Of a stretch of DNA of 64,000 bases, positions 47,379 to 57,060 are shown piece by piece. How positions within the stretch are numbered: position 1 is the stretch's first letter; every line of letters begins with the position of its first letter. The DNA is from Bacteroidota bacterium. Lineage in GTDB: Bacteria > Bacteroidota > Bacteroidia > Chitinophagales > BACL12. The stretch lies in the NCBI GenBank assembly GCA_016706255.1, contig JADJJZ010000003.1, forward strand, positions 592,501 to 656,500. Reading direction: 5' to 3'. A model generated the notes under the pieces. That model did no database searches. It had not been told where the DNA came from and worked only from the letters and a program-made list of their open reading frames with translations. Made by a program: the position numbers and the translations under genes.

Positions 47379-48071
47379 ATGCAGGAACAGGCTAAAGGCG
47401 AAGTGGCTATTGAAGATGGTTGGAAACAGGCGCTACAAGCGGAATTTACCAAGCCATACTTTGCAGGTATAAAAAACTTTTTAAAACAAGAGAAGGCTGC
47501 AGGTAAAATTATTTATCCGCCAGGCCCTATGATTTTTAATGCCTTTAACTTAACCCCATTTGACAAAGTAAAAGTGGTAATTCTTGGCCAGGATCCTTAT
47601 CACGGGCCTGGACAGGCACACGGATTGTGTTTTAGTGTTCAGAAGGGTGTTAAGCCACCACCATCGCTGGTAAATATTTACAAAGAAATGCGCTCAGACC
47701 TCGGATTGGAACCGCCAACGCATGGTTGTTTACAAGAATGGACCGAGCAGGGTGTGTTTTTGCTCAATGCTATGCTTACCGTAGAAAAAGATTTACCTGC
47801 CAGTCACCAGAAAATCGGATGGCAAAATTTTACCGATGCAGCCATAGCGGCATTAAGTAAAAATCGAACCAATTTGGTTTTCATATTGTGGGGTGCATAT
47901 GCCCAACAAAAAATAGAACTAATCGATCAAACCAAACATTTTATCATTAAATCACCACATCCTTCTCCTTTTAGTGCTGATAAAGGTTTTTTCGGTTCAA
48001 AACCCTTTTCTAAAACCAACAACTGGCTCGAACAACATCATCTGGAAAAAATTAATTGGCAGTTAAGCTGA
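47379..48071 (+). CDS. ung: Uracil-DNA glycosylase, family 1
   Basis: 230 residues from the ATG at 47379; a TTG at 47358 would add seven. The uracil-activating motif is G-Q-D72-P-Y-H-G-P with the catalytic Asp, followed by Q-A-H-G-L-C-F-S-V; H194-P-S-P-F-S near the C-terminus is the DNA-intercalation loop. The length and motif order match E. coli Ung. It removes uracil from DNA at the first step of base-excision repair. It is divergent from the single-pass membrane protein gene and followed by a sensor kinase gene 143 bp away. Confidence 0.97.
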   Translation: MQEQAKGEVAIEDGWKQALQAEFTKPYFAGIKNFLKQEKAAGKIIYPPGPMIFNAFNLTPFDKVKVVILGQDPYHGPGQAHGLCFSVQKGVKPPPSLVNIYKEMRSDLGLEPPTHGCLQEWTEQGVFLLNAMLTVEKDLPASHQKIGWQNFTDAAIAALSKNRTNLVFILWGAYAQQKIELIDQTKHFIIKSPHPSPFSADKGFFGSKPFSKTNNWLEQHHLEKINWQLS

Positions 48072-48214
48072 TTTTACTTATTGTAAAAATTACAAAAAGT
48101 AGATTTAAATATTGTTAAGGTAAGACAAAACAGTTTGTATAAAATTGAATTGGTGAACAATTTCAGGTATTTTTATATTCTTAAAACTTATGGTTTTATA
48201 AGGCACACCGCGAC

Positions 48215-51200
48215 ATGCTCAAAAAACACTATTTTAAATGGCTAATGCGAACCAACAGCATACTTTTAATGCTGATTTTTGGCATAACAGGTTATTGTAA
48301 TGGTCAGGAATTTTTAGTTCAGTCGTTTGGATCAAAACAAGGGCTGGCATCTTCTGAAATTTATACTTTAACTCAGGATACGGAAGGGTATTTATGGTTG
48401 GGCACCAAGTTAGGTGTAAGTAAATTTGACGGACAACAATTCAAAAACTTTAATGGCAGCGATTCGGTATTGTTTGGAAAAGTATATGCTATAACGCAGG
48501 ATGCTGATAAAACGATTTGGGTTGGAGCGGAAAATGGTTTGTTTTTTTTGCAACATGGTGTGTTTCAACATGTTCAGTTTGACTCGAAATTTCCGGATAA
48601 CTGGGTGTATTCTTTATTGGCTACAAGTGCAAATGATTTATGGATAGGAACTTCTGACGGACCAATTTTTATCGACAATGAAACTAAGGATAAAATTAAA
48701 AAAGGAAGCATACTTAACTATGCTATTTTAAGTGGGTGGTTGGATGTTTCTACAGTGAGTAACCAAGTTTGGGTTATTAAATCGCATGTTGTAAATAATA
48801 AACAAGTAATTTATTTTGGCACCAGGCGAAGTGTAATTAATTATTCAGAAAAAAAATTGAATATCATTTGGGATGGGAAAGGTCTACGTTTAGAAGATGT
48901 TTCCGGAATTCAATTTGATAATAATGATGTAACTTATATTAGCACACGCTCAGGCTCATTTTATAAATTAAAAGGCACGCAATTAGATTCCATTTTTACA
49001 CTTACTTATGCCACTTCAATGGCACAAATGAGCGATTCAGTTAATTATGCCCTGGGATTGGAAGGTGTATACGCTGTTTCAGACAAACAAATAAAAAAAA
49101 TCACTGAAATTGCTTCATTGGGTTACGATAGTCCTTCCTGTATATTAATTGATAAAGAAAAAAATATATGGATAGGCACATGGGAAGGTTTGGTGCAATT
49201 GCGTAAAAATATTTTTGAAACATGGCTGCCTGCTCAAACTGAAAATTTAAATGATATTTTTTCTATCACAGAATCGCCACAGCGAAAAATGGTGCTAGGG
49301 GGTAATCGTGGAAATTTAATTGAATTTAATGGCAGTGGTTTTGATAAAGTTTTACCTCCCGGTAAACAGCCGTGGCCGCTTTCTGAAGTGTTTGGTATTT
49401 ATTATAATGCAGATAAAAGTATTTGGTTGGGTAGTGGTTATCAGGGTATGAGTGTGTTTGCAAATAATCAGATATATGCTTATGATGAAAAAATATTATC
49501 TGATTCACATGTACATGGATTTTTCCATGATAATGAAAATAATTTTTACGCATTAAGCGAAGGTGGAATTACGCAAATTCATAATGAACAAACACCTCAA
49601 CAGCTGGAATTTACATACCACGCCTGGCCCATTCATGTAGGCGGCCAATTTTTAAAAACATTCGACAATGTAGTCTTCGAAAATAATGAAATGTTTTTCG
49701 CAACCAATTTTGGTATTGTTTATTTTGATGGTGATTCATTGTATGCTGTAAAAACCGGAAATCAGTGGCTGGACAACGGATTAATTACAGCCATTAAACA
49801 TGAGGATAATAATGTTGTGTGGGTTTCTACCGGAAATAATGGCATTTTTAAAGTACAATTATCGAAACGCAACGGTAAAGTTCTAGAGCATCTGGATAAT
49901 ACAAACGGTTTGCTAGCCAATGCAGTTTTAGATATTATTTATGATGCTAAAAGCAAATTTATCTGGTGTGCGCATTATAATGGCCTTAGTGCAGTAAAAT
50001 TAGGTAACAATAAGGCTCAGGTTGTAAAAAAAATAACTGAAAGTGAAGGGTTTCTACCTTATGATTTTACCTATTGTAAATTGGGATTACAACGTAATGG
50101 TCAGTTTATCTGGCTCGTAACTACAAATGGTGTGCAGCGATTTAGTATCAATGATTTAAAAATTAATGCTATTCCTGCCACCCCGGTTATTACCGAAGTG
50201 TTGTTGTTTAATGATGCAGATGCCGTAGGTGATTACACAAAATTATTCAACCCGGTAAGCGGTTTATATTTATCACCTAAGTTCCCGCATAATAAAAATT
50301 CTATTTCTTTCAAATTTCAATCGGTGTCGCTAACTATTCCTGAATTAAATCAATGCCGTTATAAATTGATTGGTTACAACGAAGAATGGACTTATACAGC
50401 AAACTTAGGAGAAGTAACGTATGCTGCATTACCCCCCGGTGATTATGTATTTGTTCTGGAGGCTGCAAACAATGATAATTACTGGAGTGAACAACAAAAT
50501 TCGTATACTTTTTCAATTGCTAAACCATTTTGGGAAACAGTCTGGTTTATTATAGCAGCAATTTTAACTACAATTGGTTTGAGTTATGCGATTTATCGCT
50601 ATCGCTTAAGTCAGTTTATTAAAATAAGTAACATCAGAAATAAAATTGCAGGCGATTTGCATGATGATATTGGCTCTACCCTGAGTAGTATTGGTATGTA
50701 TAGTGAAATTGTACGCAATCAGGTAAAACAAAACAGTTCGGTGAATGATGAGTTACTCGGTAAAATCACAGCCAACTCAAAAGAGATGATTGACAATATG
50801 AGTGATATTGTTTGGGCTATTAAACCTGAAAATGATGAATTAAAAAATATCGAAAGCCGCATGTTTAATTTTGCTACCGAGATGTGTAATTTAAAAGGTG
50901 TAGAATTAAATATGCCATTAGGTACCATCACTGAAAAATTATCCATAAAAATGGAGCAGCGTCGCGATTTTTATTTGTTGTTTAAAGAAGCGGTGAATAA
51001 TGCTATTAAATATTCGGGTTGTAAAACACTTTCTGTTATTTTCACTCAAAAACAACGAACACTGATTTTATCAATAGAAGATGACGGCAAAGGATTTGAT
51101 GTTAATCAGCAGTCGCTGGGTAATGGATTGCGCAATATGCAATCGAGGGCTCAGCGCCATGGCGGTGTTTGTATAATTGATTCTGTGCCAGGGCAAGGGA

Positions 51201-51232
51201 CAAAAATTACGATTAACTGGCCACTCACCTGA
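48215..51232 (+). CDS. Propeller-type sensor histidine kinase (HisKA_3)
   Basis: 1005 residues. A signal-like N-terminal segment (about 11-30) precedes a periplasmic sensor of two-component-regulator propeller repeats (about 35-660; Y-L-W-L-G-T, I-W-V-G, V-W-V-S-T-G-N-N-G-I), a Y_Y_Y domain (about 690-765), one membrane helix (about 773-795), and a cytoplasmic HisKA_3 segment with the phospho-acceptor in D-L-H816-D-D-I-G-S-T-L and an HATPase_c domain (K-E-A-V-N-N-A-I-K-Y-S; D-D-G-K-G-F-D). This LytS/NarX-like architecture is the phylum's main surface-signal receptor type. The cognate response regulator follows 52 bp downstream. The stimulus is unknown, though neighbouring extracellular genes suggest an envelope or polymer signal. 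Confidence 0.94.
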   Translation: MLKKHYFKWLMRTNSILLMLIFGITGYCNGQEFLVQSFGSKQGLASSEIYTLTQDTEGYLWLGTKLGVSKFDGQQFKNFNGSDSVLFGKVYAITQDADKTIWVGAENGLFFLQHGVFQHVQFDSKFPDNWVYSLLATSANDLWIGTSDGPIFIDNETKDKIKKGSILNYAILSGWLDVSTVSNQVWVIKSHVVNNKQVIYFGTRRSVINYSEKKLNIIWDGKGLRLEDVSGIQFDNNDVTYISTRSGSFYKLKGTQLDSIFTLTYATSMAQMSDSVNYALGLEGVYAVSDKQIKKITEIASLGYDSPSCILIDKEKNIWIGTWEGLVQLRKNIFETWLPAQTENLNDIFSITESPQRKMVLGGNRGNLIEFNGSGFDKVLPPGKQPWPLSEVFGIYYNADKSIWLGSGYQGMSVFANNQIYAYDEKILSDSHVHGFFHDNENNFYALSEGGITQIHNEQTPQQLEFTYHAWPIHVGGQFLKTFDNVVFENNEMFFATNFGIVYFDGDSLYAVKTGNQWLDNGLITAIKHEDNNVVWVSTGNNGIFKVQLSKRNGKVLEHLDNTNGLLANAVLDIIYDAKSKFIWCAHYNGLSAVKLGNNKAQVVKKITESEGFLPYDFTYCKLGLQRNGQFIWLVTTNGVQRFSINDLKINAIPATPVITEVLLFNDADAVGDYTKLFNPVSGLYLSPKFPHNKNSISFKFQSVSLTIPELNQCRYKLIGYNEEWTYTANLGEVTYAALPPGDYVFVLEAANNDNYWSEQQNSYTFSIAKPFWETVWFIIAAILTTIGLSYAIYRYRLSQFIKISNIRNKIAGDLHDDIGSTLSSIGMYSEIVRNQVKQNSSVNDELLGKITANSKEMIDNMSDIVWAIKPENDELKNIESRMFNFATEMCNLKGVELNMPLGTITEKLSIKMEQRRDFYLLFKEAVNNAIKYSGCKTLSVIFTQKQRTLILSIEDDGKGFDVNQQSLGNGLRNMQSRAQRHGGVCIIDSVPGQGTKITINWPLT

Positions 51233-51284
51233 TTGTGGTATTGGCATTCGTATATTTACAGTGTATTTTTGATTTAAATTTTGC

Positions 51285-51941
51285 ATGATGAATGATATTC
51301 GTGTAGCTATATTTGAGGATAACAAACATTTACGAGAAAGTTTATATTACCTGGTTAATGGTACACCCGGTTTTATTTGCACGGGTGCCTACCCTGATTG
51401 TAACGATGTATTGCATCACATAAGTAAAGATTTGCCCAATGTAGTTTTAATGGATATTGAAATGCCGGGGTTAAATGGTATTCAGGGTGTAAAACTGATT
51501 AAAAGCAAATTTCCCGAAGTGCAGGTGCTTATGCAAACGATCTTCCATGATGAATCAAATATTTTTAATGCAATTTGCGCCGGTGCATCGGGGTATATAT
51601 TAAAAAGTACAACGCCGGCTGAAATGATAGAGGCTATAAAAGATGTGCACAATGGTGGTTCGCCTATGACCGGTTCAATTGCCAGAAAAGTACTCGATTT
51701 ATTTCAAAAAAATATCCAGCCAACAGCATCAACGGATTACCAGCTAACCCCAAAAGAAAAAGAGATGCTTGCCTATATGGTGCAGGGCAAAAGTTTTAAA
51801 ATGATCGCAGAAGCCGCCGGAATCAGTTATGAAACTGTTCGTACACATATGAAAAATATTTATGCCAAACTGCATGTTAATTCCAATACGGAGGCTGTTA
51901 GCAAAGTATTAAAAGAGAAATTACTCTCTCTGTTTTTTTAA
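51285..51941 (+). CDS. LuxR/NarL-family response regulator
   Basis: 218 residues. The receiver domain (about 5-125) has the acidic pair E11-D12, the phospho-acceptor D57 in V-V-L-M-D-I-E-M-P-G, and a Lys in Y-I-L-K-S. The C-terminal domain (about 150-212) is a LuxR-type helix-turn-helix: L-T-P-K-E-K-E-M-L-A, then S-Y-E-T-V-R-T-H-M-K-N-I-Y-A-K-L. It is phosphorylated by the upstream kinase and binds DNA as a dimer. It is cotranscribed with the kinase. Either of the two adjacent Met codons can be the start. Confidence 0.95.
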   Translation: MMNDIRVAIFEDNKHLRESLYYLVNGTPGFICTGAYPDCNDVLHHISKDLPNVVLMDIEMPGLNGIQGVKLIKSKFPEVQVLMQTIFHDESNIFNAICAGASGYILKSTTPAEMIEAIKDVHNGGSPMTGSIARKVLDLFQKNIQPTASTDYQLTPKEKEMLAYMVQGKSFKMIAEAAGISYETVRTHMKNIYAKLHVNSNTEAVSKVLKEKLLSLFF

Positions 51942-52131
51942 TTGTACCATCATCATCTTTTCAGGTATCCTTCATGTATTTCGAAAAATATGTTGCCTCG
52001 GAATAAATTTTCTACAAAGGGATAATTGTTCCTAATAAATTATAATTACATCTTGCCCTAACCCTATTGTGGTATTTCATAAAATGTTGATTCAATACAA
52101 CTTTGTATATCAAATCACAAAAAACCATTTT

Positions 52132-53937
52132 ATGAAAAAATTACTTACATTATCATTAGGTGTGGTATTACTGTCGCAAGTAAATTTATCCGCACAAACA
52201 AATACATTTCCTGCATCAGGAAGTGTTGGTGTTGGAACTACAACACCCGTTTCAAGTTCATTACTTGAATTACAATCCACAACACAGGGTTTACTTGCAC
52301 CGCGTATGACAAAAGCGCAACGTGATGCAATAGCAGCACCTGTAACCGGATTATTAATTTTTCAAACAAATTCAACACCCGGATTTTATTATTATACCGG
52401 TGCAGGTTGGACGCCAATTTCTACAAAAGGTGCAAATACTTCGTTGTCGAATTTAGCAGCTGCCACTTCAATAAATGTTGCATTAACACCAAATGCAAAT
52501 AATACTTTAGACCTTGGTTCAACAACTGCAAATTGGAATGAATTATATGTGAATAGCATTAAATTTATGGACGGTACCACACAATCTACCGCGGGTGGTG
52601 GTGGAGGTATTACCTATACTGCCGGCTCAGGAATAAATATTGCCGGTTCTGTAATTTCAAATACAGGTGATGTTAATGCTGCTGATGATATTACAACGGC
52701 AACAAATTTTGCAGGTGATGTAACCGGATTATACAATAATTTACAAATTGGATCAGGTGCTGTAGGGTCAACTGAAATTGCAGATGCGTCTGTAAGTTCA
52801 ACCGATATTACAAATGGAACTATCGCTGCTGTTGATTTAAGTTCAATGGGTGCTGCAACAGGTCAGGTAATGCAATGGAATGGAACTGCATGGGTTGCAA
52901 CAACACCTGCAGCAGGCGCAGAAACCGATCCTCAAGTGGGTGCAAACACAACAGATTTAATTCCGCGTTGGGATGGCACTGCATTAATTGCAGGTGCAAT
53001 TGCCGATAATGGTGATAATATTTCTATTGGATGGAACGGTGGTATATTAACCAACACCTCAGCTGCCTTTTATAATAATGAAAGTGCATTTTTGGATGAA
53101 GAAATCGCATTAAAAGGTGTTGATCAAACAATTTCTATTGGTGGAGTTGCAACCATACATGCTTATGCAAACATTGGATACAATACTTCAGGTTTAATAT
53201 TTCTTGAAACACCAATTTCACATGCCGGCGTATGGTCTAGTTCATCATCAACTGCTTCTTCCGCATCAATTTATGCAACTGCAACAGGAACCGCAACCAG
53301 TAATTATGCAATAATTGCTAAAAGTACCGGAGCGGGAACAACTAATTACGGATTATGGGCTAAAGCATCAAGTGCAACAAATAATTATGCTATTGTTGTA
53401 CCATCAGACGGTGGTTATGTTGGTATTGGAACAGTTACACCAAATGTTCGTTTTCATGTAAACGGCCTGGCAGGTGAAGATGTAATGCGCATTCAGGTTT
53501 CCGGTACAACAAAAATGTTGGTGCAATCTAATGGTGGAACTTCATTTGGTTCGCTTACTGCTGCTCCTTCAAATGGAATTTATGTTTCAGGAAATGTGCA
53601 GGTAGGTACTGAGCCGGTTCCAACAGGTTATAAAATGAGTATTGATGGTAAATTAGTTTGTGAAGAAGTAAAAGTACAATTAAGTGCTGACTGGGCTGAT
53701 TATGTATTTGATGATACCTATAAATTATTAAGCCTTGAAGAAGTTGAAGCATTTATAGTTGCAAATAATCACTTACCAAATATTCCTTCTGCCGATGAAC
53801 TGGCTACAACCGGTTTAGATCTTTCTGCAATGAATATCCTGATGATGCAAAAAATTGAAGAACTCACTTTGTATCTCATCGAATTAAATAAACAAAATGA
53901 ATTGTTAATGCAGGAAATAAAAACATTGAAACAATAA
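52132..53937 (+). CDS. Secreted fibre-like protein with C-terminal coiled coil
   Basis: 601 residues from the ATG at 52132; an in-frame GTG at 52069 would place 21 residues before the signal peptide and is rejected. The mature protein begins G-S-V-G-V-G-T-T-T-P, then L-L-A-P-R-M-T-K-A-Q-R-D-A, a pattern common in Bacteroidota surface fibres; the middle is Ala/Thr/Gly/Ser-rich (about 130-470); the end has a domain with E-E-V-K-V-Q-L-S-A-D-W-A-D-Y-V-F-D and H-L-P-N-I-P-S, then a coiled coil (about 575-601). The end resembles phage-tail-fibre-like intramolecular-chaperone domains but lacks the Ser/Lys dyad I would expect. A trimeric fibre is the likely form. Confidence 0.82.
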   Translation: MKKLLTLSLGVVLLSQVNLSAQTNTFPASGSVGVGTTTPVSSSLLELQSTTQGLLAPRMTKAQRDAIAAPVTGLLIFQTNSTPGFYYYTGAGWTPISTKGANTSLSNLAAATSINVALTPNANNTLDLGSTTANWNELYVNSIKFMDGTTQSTAGGGGGITYTAGSGINIAGSVISNTGDVNAADDITTATNFAGDVTGLYNNLQIGSGAVGSTEIADASVSSTDITNGTIAAVDLSSMGAATGQVMQWNGTAWVATTPAAGAETDPQVGANTTDLIPRWDGTALIAGAIADNGDNISIGWNGGILTNTSAAFYNNESAFLDEEIALKGVDQTISIGGVATIHAYANIGYNTSGLIFLETPISHAGVWSSSSSTASSASIYATATGTATSNYAIIAKSTGAGTTNYGLWAKASSATNNYAIVVPSDGGYVGIGTVTPNVRFHVNGLAGEDVMRIQVSGTTKMLVQSNGGTSFGSLTAAPSNGIYVSGNVQVGTEPVPTGYKMSIDGKLVCEEVKVQLSADWADYVFDDTYKLLSLEEVEAFIVANNHLPNIPSADELATTGLDLSAMNILMMQKIEELTLYLIELNKQNELLMQEIKTLKQ

Positions 53938-53964
53938 TTGTTCATTTTATTAAAATCTATAACG

Positions 53965-55662
53965 ATGAAAAATTTTAAAATGAATATAAAAATCATGGCA
54001 ACCATGGTTTTATGTTACGGAACAGTCCAACTGTCGGGACAAACTGCTGTTGCGCTTGATGATGGCCTAAAACAAGTTGAATGTGTTACAGAAGAAAATT
54101 ATCAGCAGTTTATTAAACCATTGCTACATCAAAATATTGTAAAGTTGCGCAGTGAGGGGAAATTGGATTTTACCAATACTGCAAAACTTGCAGATGGCAC
54201 AGTACCACTTTCCTGGCCTTTGCGAATGACCAGCGAATATAAAGATATAGATGGTGTTAATGATTATTTTATCATATCCAATTTCGCCGATTTAAATCAT
54301 GACGAATATTACCGGTTAGACTGGGAATGTAACACTTATGAAAATGCTCGTAATTATGATCAGCACAACGGAGCTGATATATTACCTTATCCTTTTACAT
54401 GGCAAATGATGGAGGATGAAAGTATCGATATTATTGCTGCCGCAGACGGGGAAGTAATTTACAGATACGATGGTAATGTTGTAGATAGAAATTGCGAATC
54501 ACCACATGTATTTAATTACGAACCATTTAATGGCGGTTATTACGGCAATTTTATTGCTTTATTGCATAGTGATAGCAGTATTACGGTATATGCACACATG
54601 AAAAACGGCACCGTTGCAAATCTTGAACTTGGTGATAATGTAGAAGCAGGCCAGTTTTTGGGTAAATTGGGCAGCTCAGGCAACTCGACAGCACCACATT
54701 TACATTTTGAAGTGCGACCATGCGAAGCTTGTTCATATATTGAACCTTGGTTTGATGCAGCTGGTTGCAACGATGACGTAACTGAAAGTCAGTGGATTAA
54801 CCAAATACCTTATTCCGATACCAAAGTTTTACGTGTAACTACACATTTAAATTTACCGATTTATCAATCTTGCGCTGAATATGAATCAGGAGCTACTGAA
54901 ATTGAAAATTTGGTAAATCATTTTACATCATCCGACAATTTATTAATACTGGCAGCAATTGGAGATCTTAAAGATGATTATCCTGTTTATATGGATATCA
55001 TTAACAGTGCAGGATCTGTTTTAAATTCGCAGAGTTATACATCACCATATTCACTTCAATATGGGCAAGTGGTATTGTTCACACATATGTTAACGGGTTT
55101 TAGCACAGGTACCTATAAAATCCGTATAACCTATAACGGAGAAGTGGCATATCATTATTTTACCGTAAACTGTCCTGCTGCAGCAACATTAACCGGAACA
55201 CATACGGGAGTAAAAGGATTTATAAACGGTGATTTTATTGCCAGTAATGCAACAATTTCCGGTGTAAGCACTAACAATGTGTTTTATCAGGCAGAAAACT
55301 ATATCAAATTAAATGTGGGATTTCAGGCAACACAAAACAGTAAATTTCATGCACAAATTGATGATTGTACTGTTGGCGGATTGCGTGAAATGGAAGAGGA
55401 AACGGTTTATTCCAATGAACTTGTACTTGCGCCGAATCCAACCTTTGGTATTTTTTCAGTAAATTATAATTGTAGTGATTTGGGGGATAAAAAAATTGTG
55501 ATACAAAATGTGCTGGGTAATATAATTTATACCTCACAAACATTTTCCAACACAAATGATATTTCCGAATTAATTGACCTCAGTAATTTACCAAAAGGCA
55601 TTTATCTTGTTGAGATACAACAATCGGGTAAATCAGTTACCGAACAACTGGTGATACAATAA
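53965..55662 (+). CDS. M23-family peptidase with T9SS type A sorting domain
   Basis: 565 residues from the ATG at 53965; the TTG at 53938 would extend it by nine. A signal peptide is followed by the LytM/M23 domain (about 125-270) with zinc ligands in H134-N-G-A-D138 and H245-L-H247-F-E-V; Y-A-H-M-K-N-G lies between. M23 enzymes usually cut peptidoglycan cross-bridges or glycine-rich peptides. A large beta-rich middle (about 285-470) carries paired Cys. A type A sorting domain closes the protein (about 490-565; LAPNPTFGIF, V-L-G-N-I, L-P-K-G-I-Y-L-V). It follows the fibre gene by 27 bp and may be cotranscribed. Confidence 0.9.
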   Translation: MKNFKMNIKIMATMVLCYGTVQLSGQTAVALDDGLKQVECVTEENYQQFIKPLLHQNIVKLRSEGKLDFTNTAKLADGTVPLSWPLRMTSEYKDIDGVNDYFIISNFADLNHDEYYRLDWECNTYENARNYDQHNGADILPYPFTWQMMEDESIDIIAAADGEVIYRYDGNVVDRNCESPHVFNYEPFNGGYYGNFIALLHSDSSITVYAHMKNGTVANLELGDNVEAGQFLGKLGSSGNSTAPHLHFEVRPCEACSYIEPWFDAAGCNDDVTESQWINQIPYSDTKVLRVTTHLNLPIYQSCAEYESGATEIENLVNHFTSSDNLLILAAIGDLKDDYPVYMDIINSAGSVLNSQSYTSPYSLQYGQVVLFTHMLTGFSTGTYKIRITYNGEVAYHYFTVNCPAAATLTGTHTGVKGFINGDFIASNATISGVSTNNVFYQAENYIKLNVGFQATQNSKFHAQIDDCTVGGLREMEEETVYSNELVLAPNPTFGIFSVNYNCSDLGDKKIVIQNVLGNIIYTSQTFSNTNDISELIDLSNLPKGIYLVEIQQSGKSVTEQLVIQ

Positions 55663-55682
55663 AAGGGTGTTTATGTAAAAAA

Positions 55683-55714
55683 GAAACCGGGAGCGTTTGT
55701 TTCCGGTTTTTTTT
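55683..55714 (+). terminator. Rho-independent terminator after the M23 gene
   Basis: AAACCGG and CCGGTTT pair over 7 bp around a short loop, with a run of eight T on the 3' side. It lies about 20 bp after the stop at 55662. Confidence 0.85.
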
Positions 55715-55804
55715 ATGGGTAAAAGGTTTGACTAATAATATTTTCTTATATTAGACATCTTTTTAGTAGTTAGGGAGTTATTCTTTCTTGAATTTAATAA
55801 TATT

Positions 55805-56281
55805 ATGAAACGAGAGGTTTGTCTTGTATTATGCTTGTTGTTTGTGGCGCTTTCATGCTCCGTTACCCATAATCAATCAAATACAACAGAACCCAGTATT
55901 CAAACTCAAGATAATGTTGAGCAACAAGTAAATATCAAAATCGATTCCATATTCATGCAAAAAAAAGGGGAAGCAGTTGTAAGCATTCCTCTTTCCCAAT
56001 TGGCATTAATAGATTATATAAACATTTTTAACCTTGATTCTTCCAAAATGCAATTAAAGATTGCGAATGGCATTTTAACCGGTTGTATTTACGACCTCCC
56101 GGATTATCGGTTTTATTTTAATTTTTGTAGTTCGGATTTTATAGTAAATTTTTACTTTCTGGAGGATTTTGATAATTCAAGCCTTTTAAATTATACGATT
56201 TGTAACACAAGAATTTATCACCAGGAGGAACAGCCGGCTGTGAAATTTGAAATAGAAACAGACACGTTGTTTATTCATTAA
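55805..56281 (+). CDS. Small lipoprotein of unknown function
   Basis: 158 residues. A lipobox (A-L-S-C, Cys19) follows a hydrophobic signal segment, then a Ser/Thr/Gln-rich tether (about 20-45) and a compact domain (about 48-158) with conserved-looking Tyr and Phe. No homologous family is recognised. Placement just after a terminator and before an unrelated small gene gives no functional context. Confidence 0.7.
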   Translation: MKREVCLVLCLLFVALSCSVTHNQSNTTEPSIQTQDNVEQQVNIKIDSIFMQKKGEAVVSIPLSQLALIDYINIFNLDSSKMQLKIANGILTGCIYDLPDYRFYFNFCSSDFIVNFYFLEDFDNSSLLNYTICNTRIYHQEEQPAVKFEIETDTLFIH

Positions 56282-56333
56282 AAAATTATTTGCAATAATT
56301 ACTAACCACAGTTTTTTTAAATAAATTTACCTT

Positions 56334-56729
56334 ATGCCTTTATCACCACAAACCGCTGAAACCATATTTAATACACTAGTTGAAGCAATGACATCCTTAT
56401 GTCCGCCTTTAGTTATTACTAAAAATAAAAAAGATGTTTTTGAAATTATTGGCAATACGCCGGTGCCTTATGGGTCGACAAAAAAAATTATTCCGGGAAT
56501 GTATTTTGCTTCTGCTGTAATACGGAAAGATATGGTGAGCTTCTATGTTTTCCCAATTTACGGCCATCCCGAATTATTTATTGATGTCGCGCCAATTGCA
56601 ATGAAATGCCTGAAAGGGAAAACCTGTTTCAACTTCAAAAAAACCGAACAGGTGAACAAAAAAGAAATCCTAGCCATGTTAAAAAAAGCGCTCGCTGTTT
56701 GGAAAAAAGCAGGTTATGTAAAAGGCTAA
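56334..56729 (+). CDS. Small cytoplasmic protein, possibly DUF1801-like
   Basis: 131 residues with no signal peptide. It contains F-A-S-A-V-I-R-K-D-M-V-S-F-Y-V-F-P-I-Y and a Lys-rich C-terminal helix pair (K-K-E-I-L-A-M-L-K-K-A-L-A-V-W-K-K-A-G-Y). The small alpha/beta build and the strand/helix order resemble DUF1801/YdhG proteins, but the match is by eye and weak. Function unknown. Confidence 0.68.
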   Translation: MPLSPQTAETIFNTLVEAMTSLCPPLVITKNKKDVFEIIGNTPVPYGSTKKIIPGMYFASAVIRKDMVSFYVFPIYGHPELFIDVAPIAMKCLKGKTCFNFKKTEQVNKKEILAMLKKALAVWKKAGYVKG

Positions 56730-57060
56730 CATACCACAAAAACGCAAGCGAATAAAATCGCAGCGAAACGAAAATTTTACTATTTCACCTTTTTTACCTG
56801 CGGTTAAAACCTGAGGAATTATTTCTGATTTATTCGTACTGAGACTTTTTCGTCGCTAAAATTCATCACTATAATCCCCTGAATAAATTTGAGGATATAT
56901 GAGAATTATCAAACCATTAACCGCTTACACCCTACAAAAACGCGACCCTAAGCGCTTAAGGGAATGAAAAAAATGGGCTAAAATGTTGCCTATCTGTTTC
57001 ATATACACTACTTTAGATGCTGCATACACGTTTGCAAAAACCCTTAGGAACAAACCAAAT
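56730..57060. other. 331-bp gap with AAGCGCTT palindrome
   Basis: No gene is seen. CCCTAAGCGCTTAAGGG (56946-56962) is nearly palindromic and shares the TAAGCGCTTA core (56949-56958) with the ssb palindrome at 5721-5752. A TAAATTTG box (56884-56891) matches TAnnTTTG, without a clear -33 partner. Confidence 0.45.

Noticed and set aside
52132..53937. Prophage tail fibre
   Set aside because: No capsid, terminase, integrase or other phage gene lies nearby, and the protein has a signal peptide. It is a chromosomal surface fibre-like protein.
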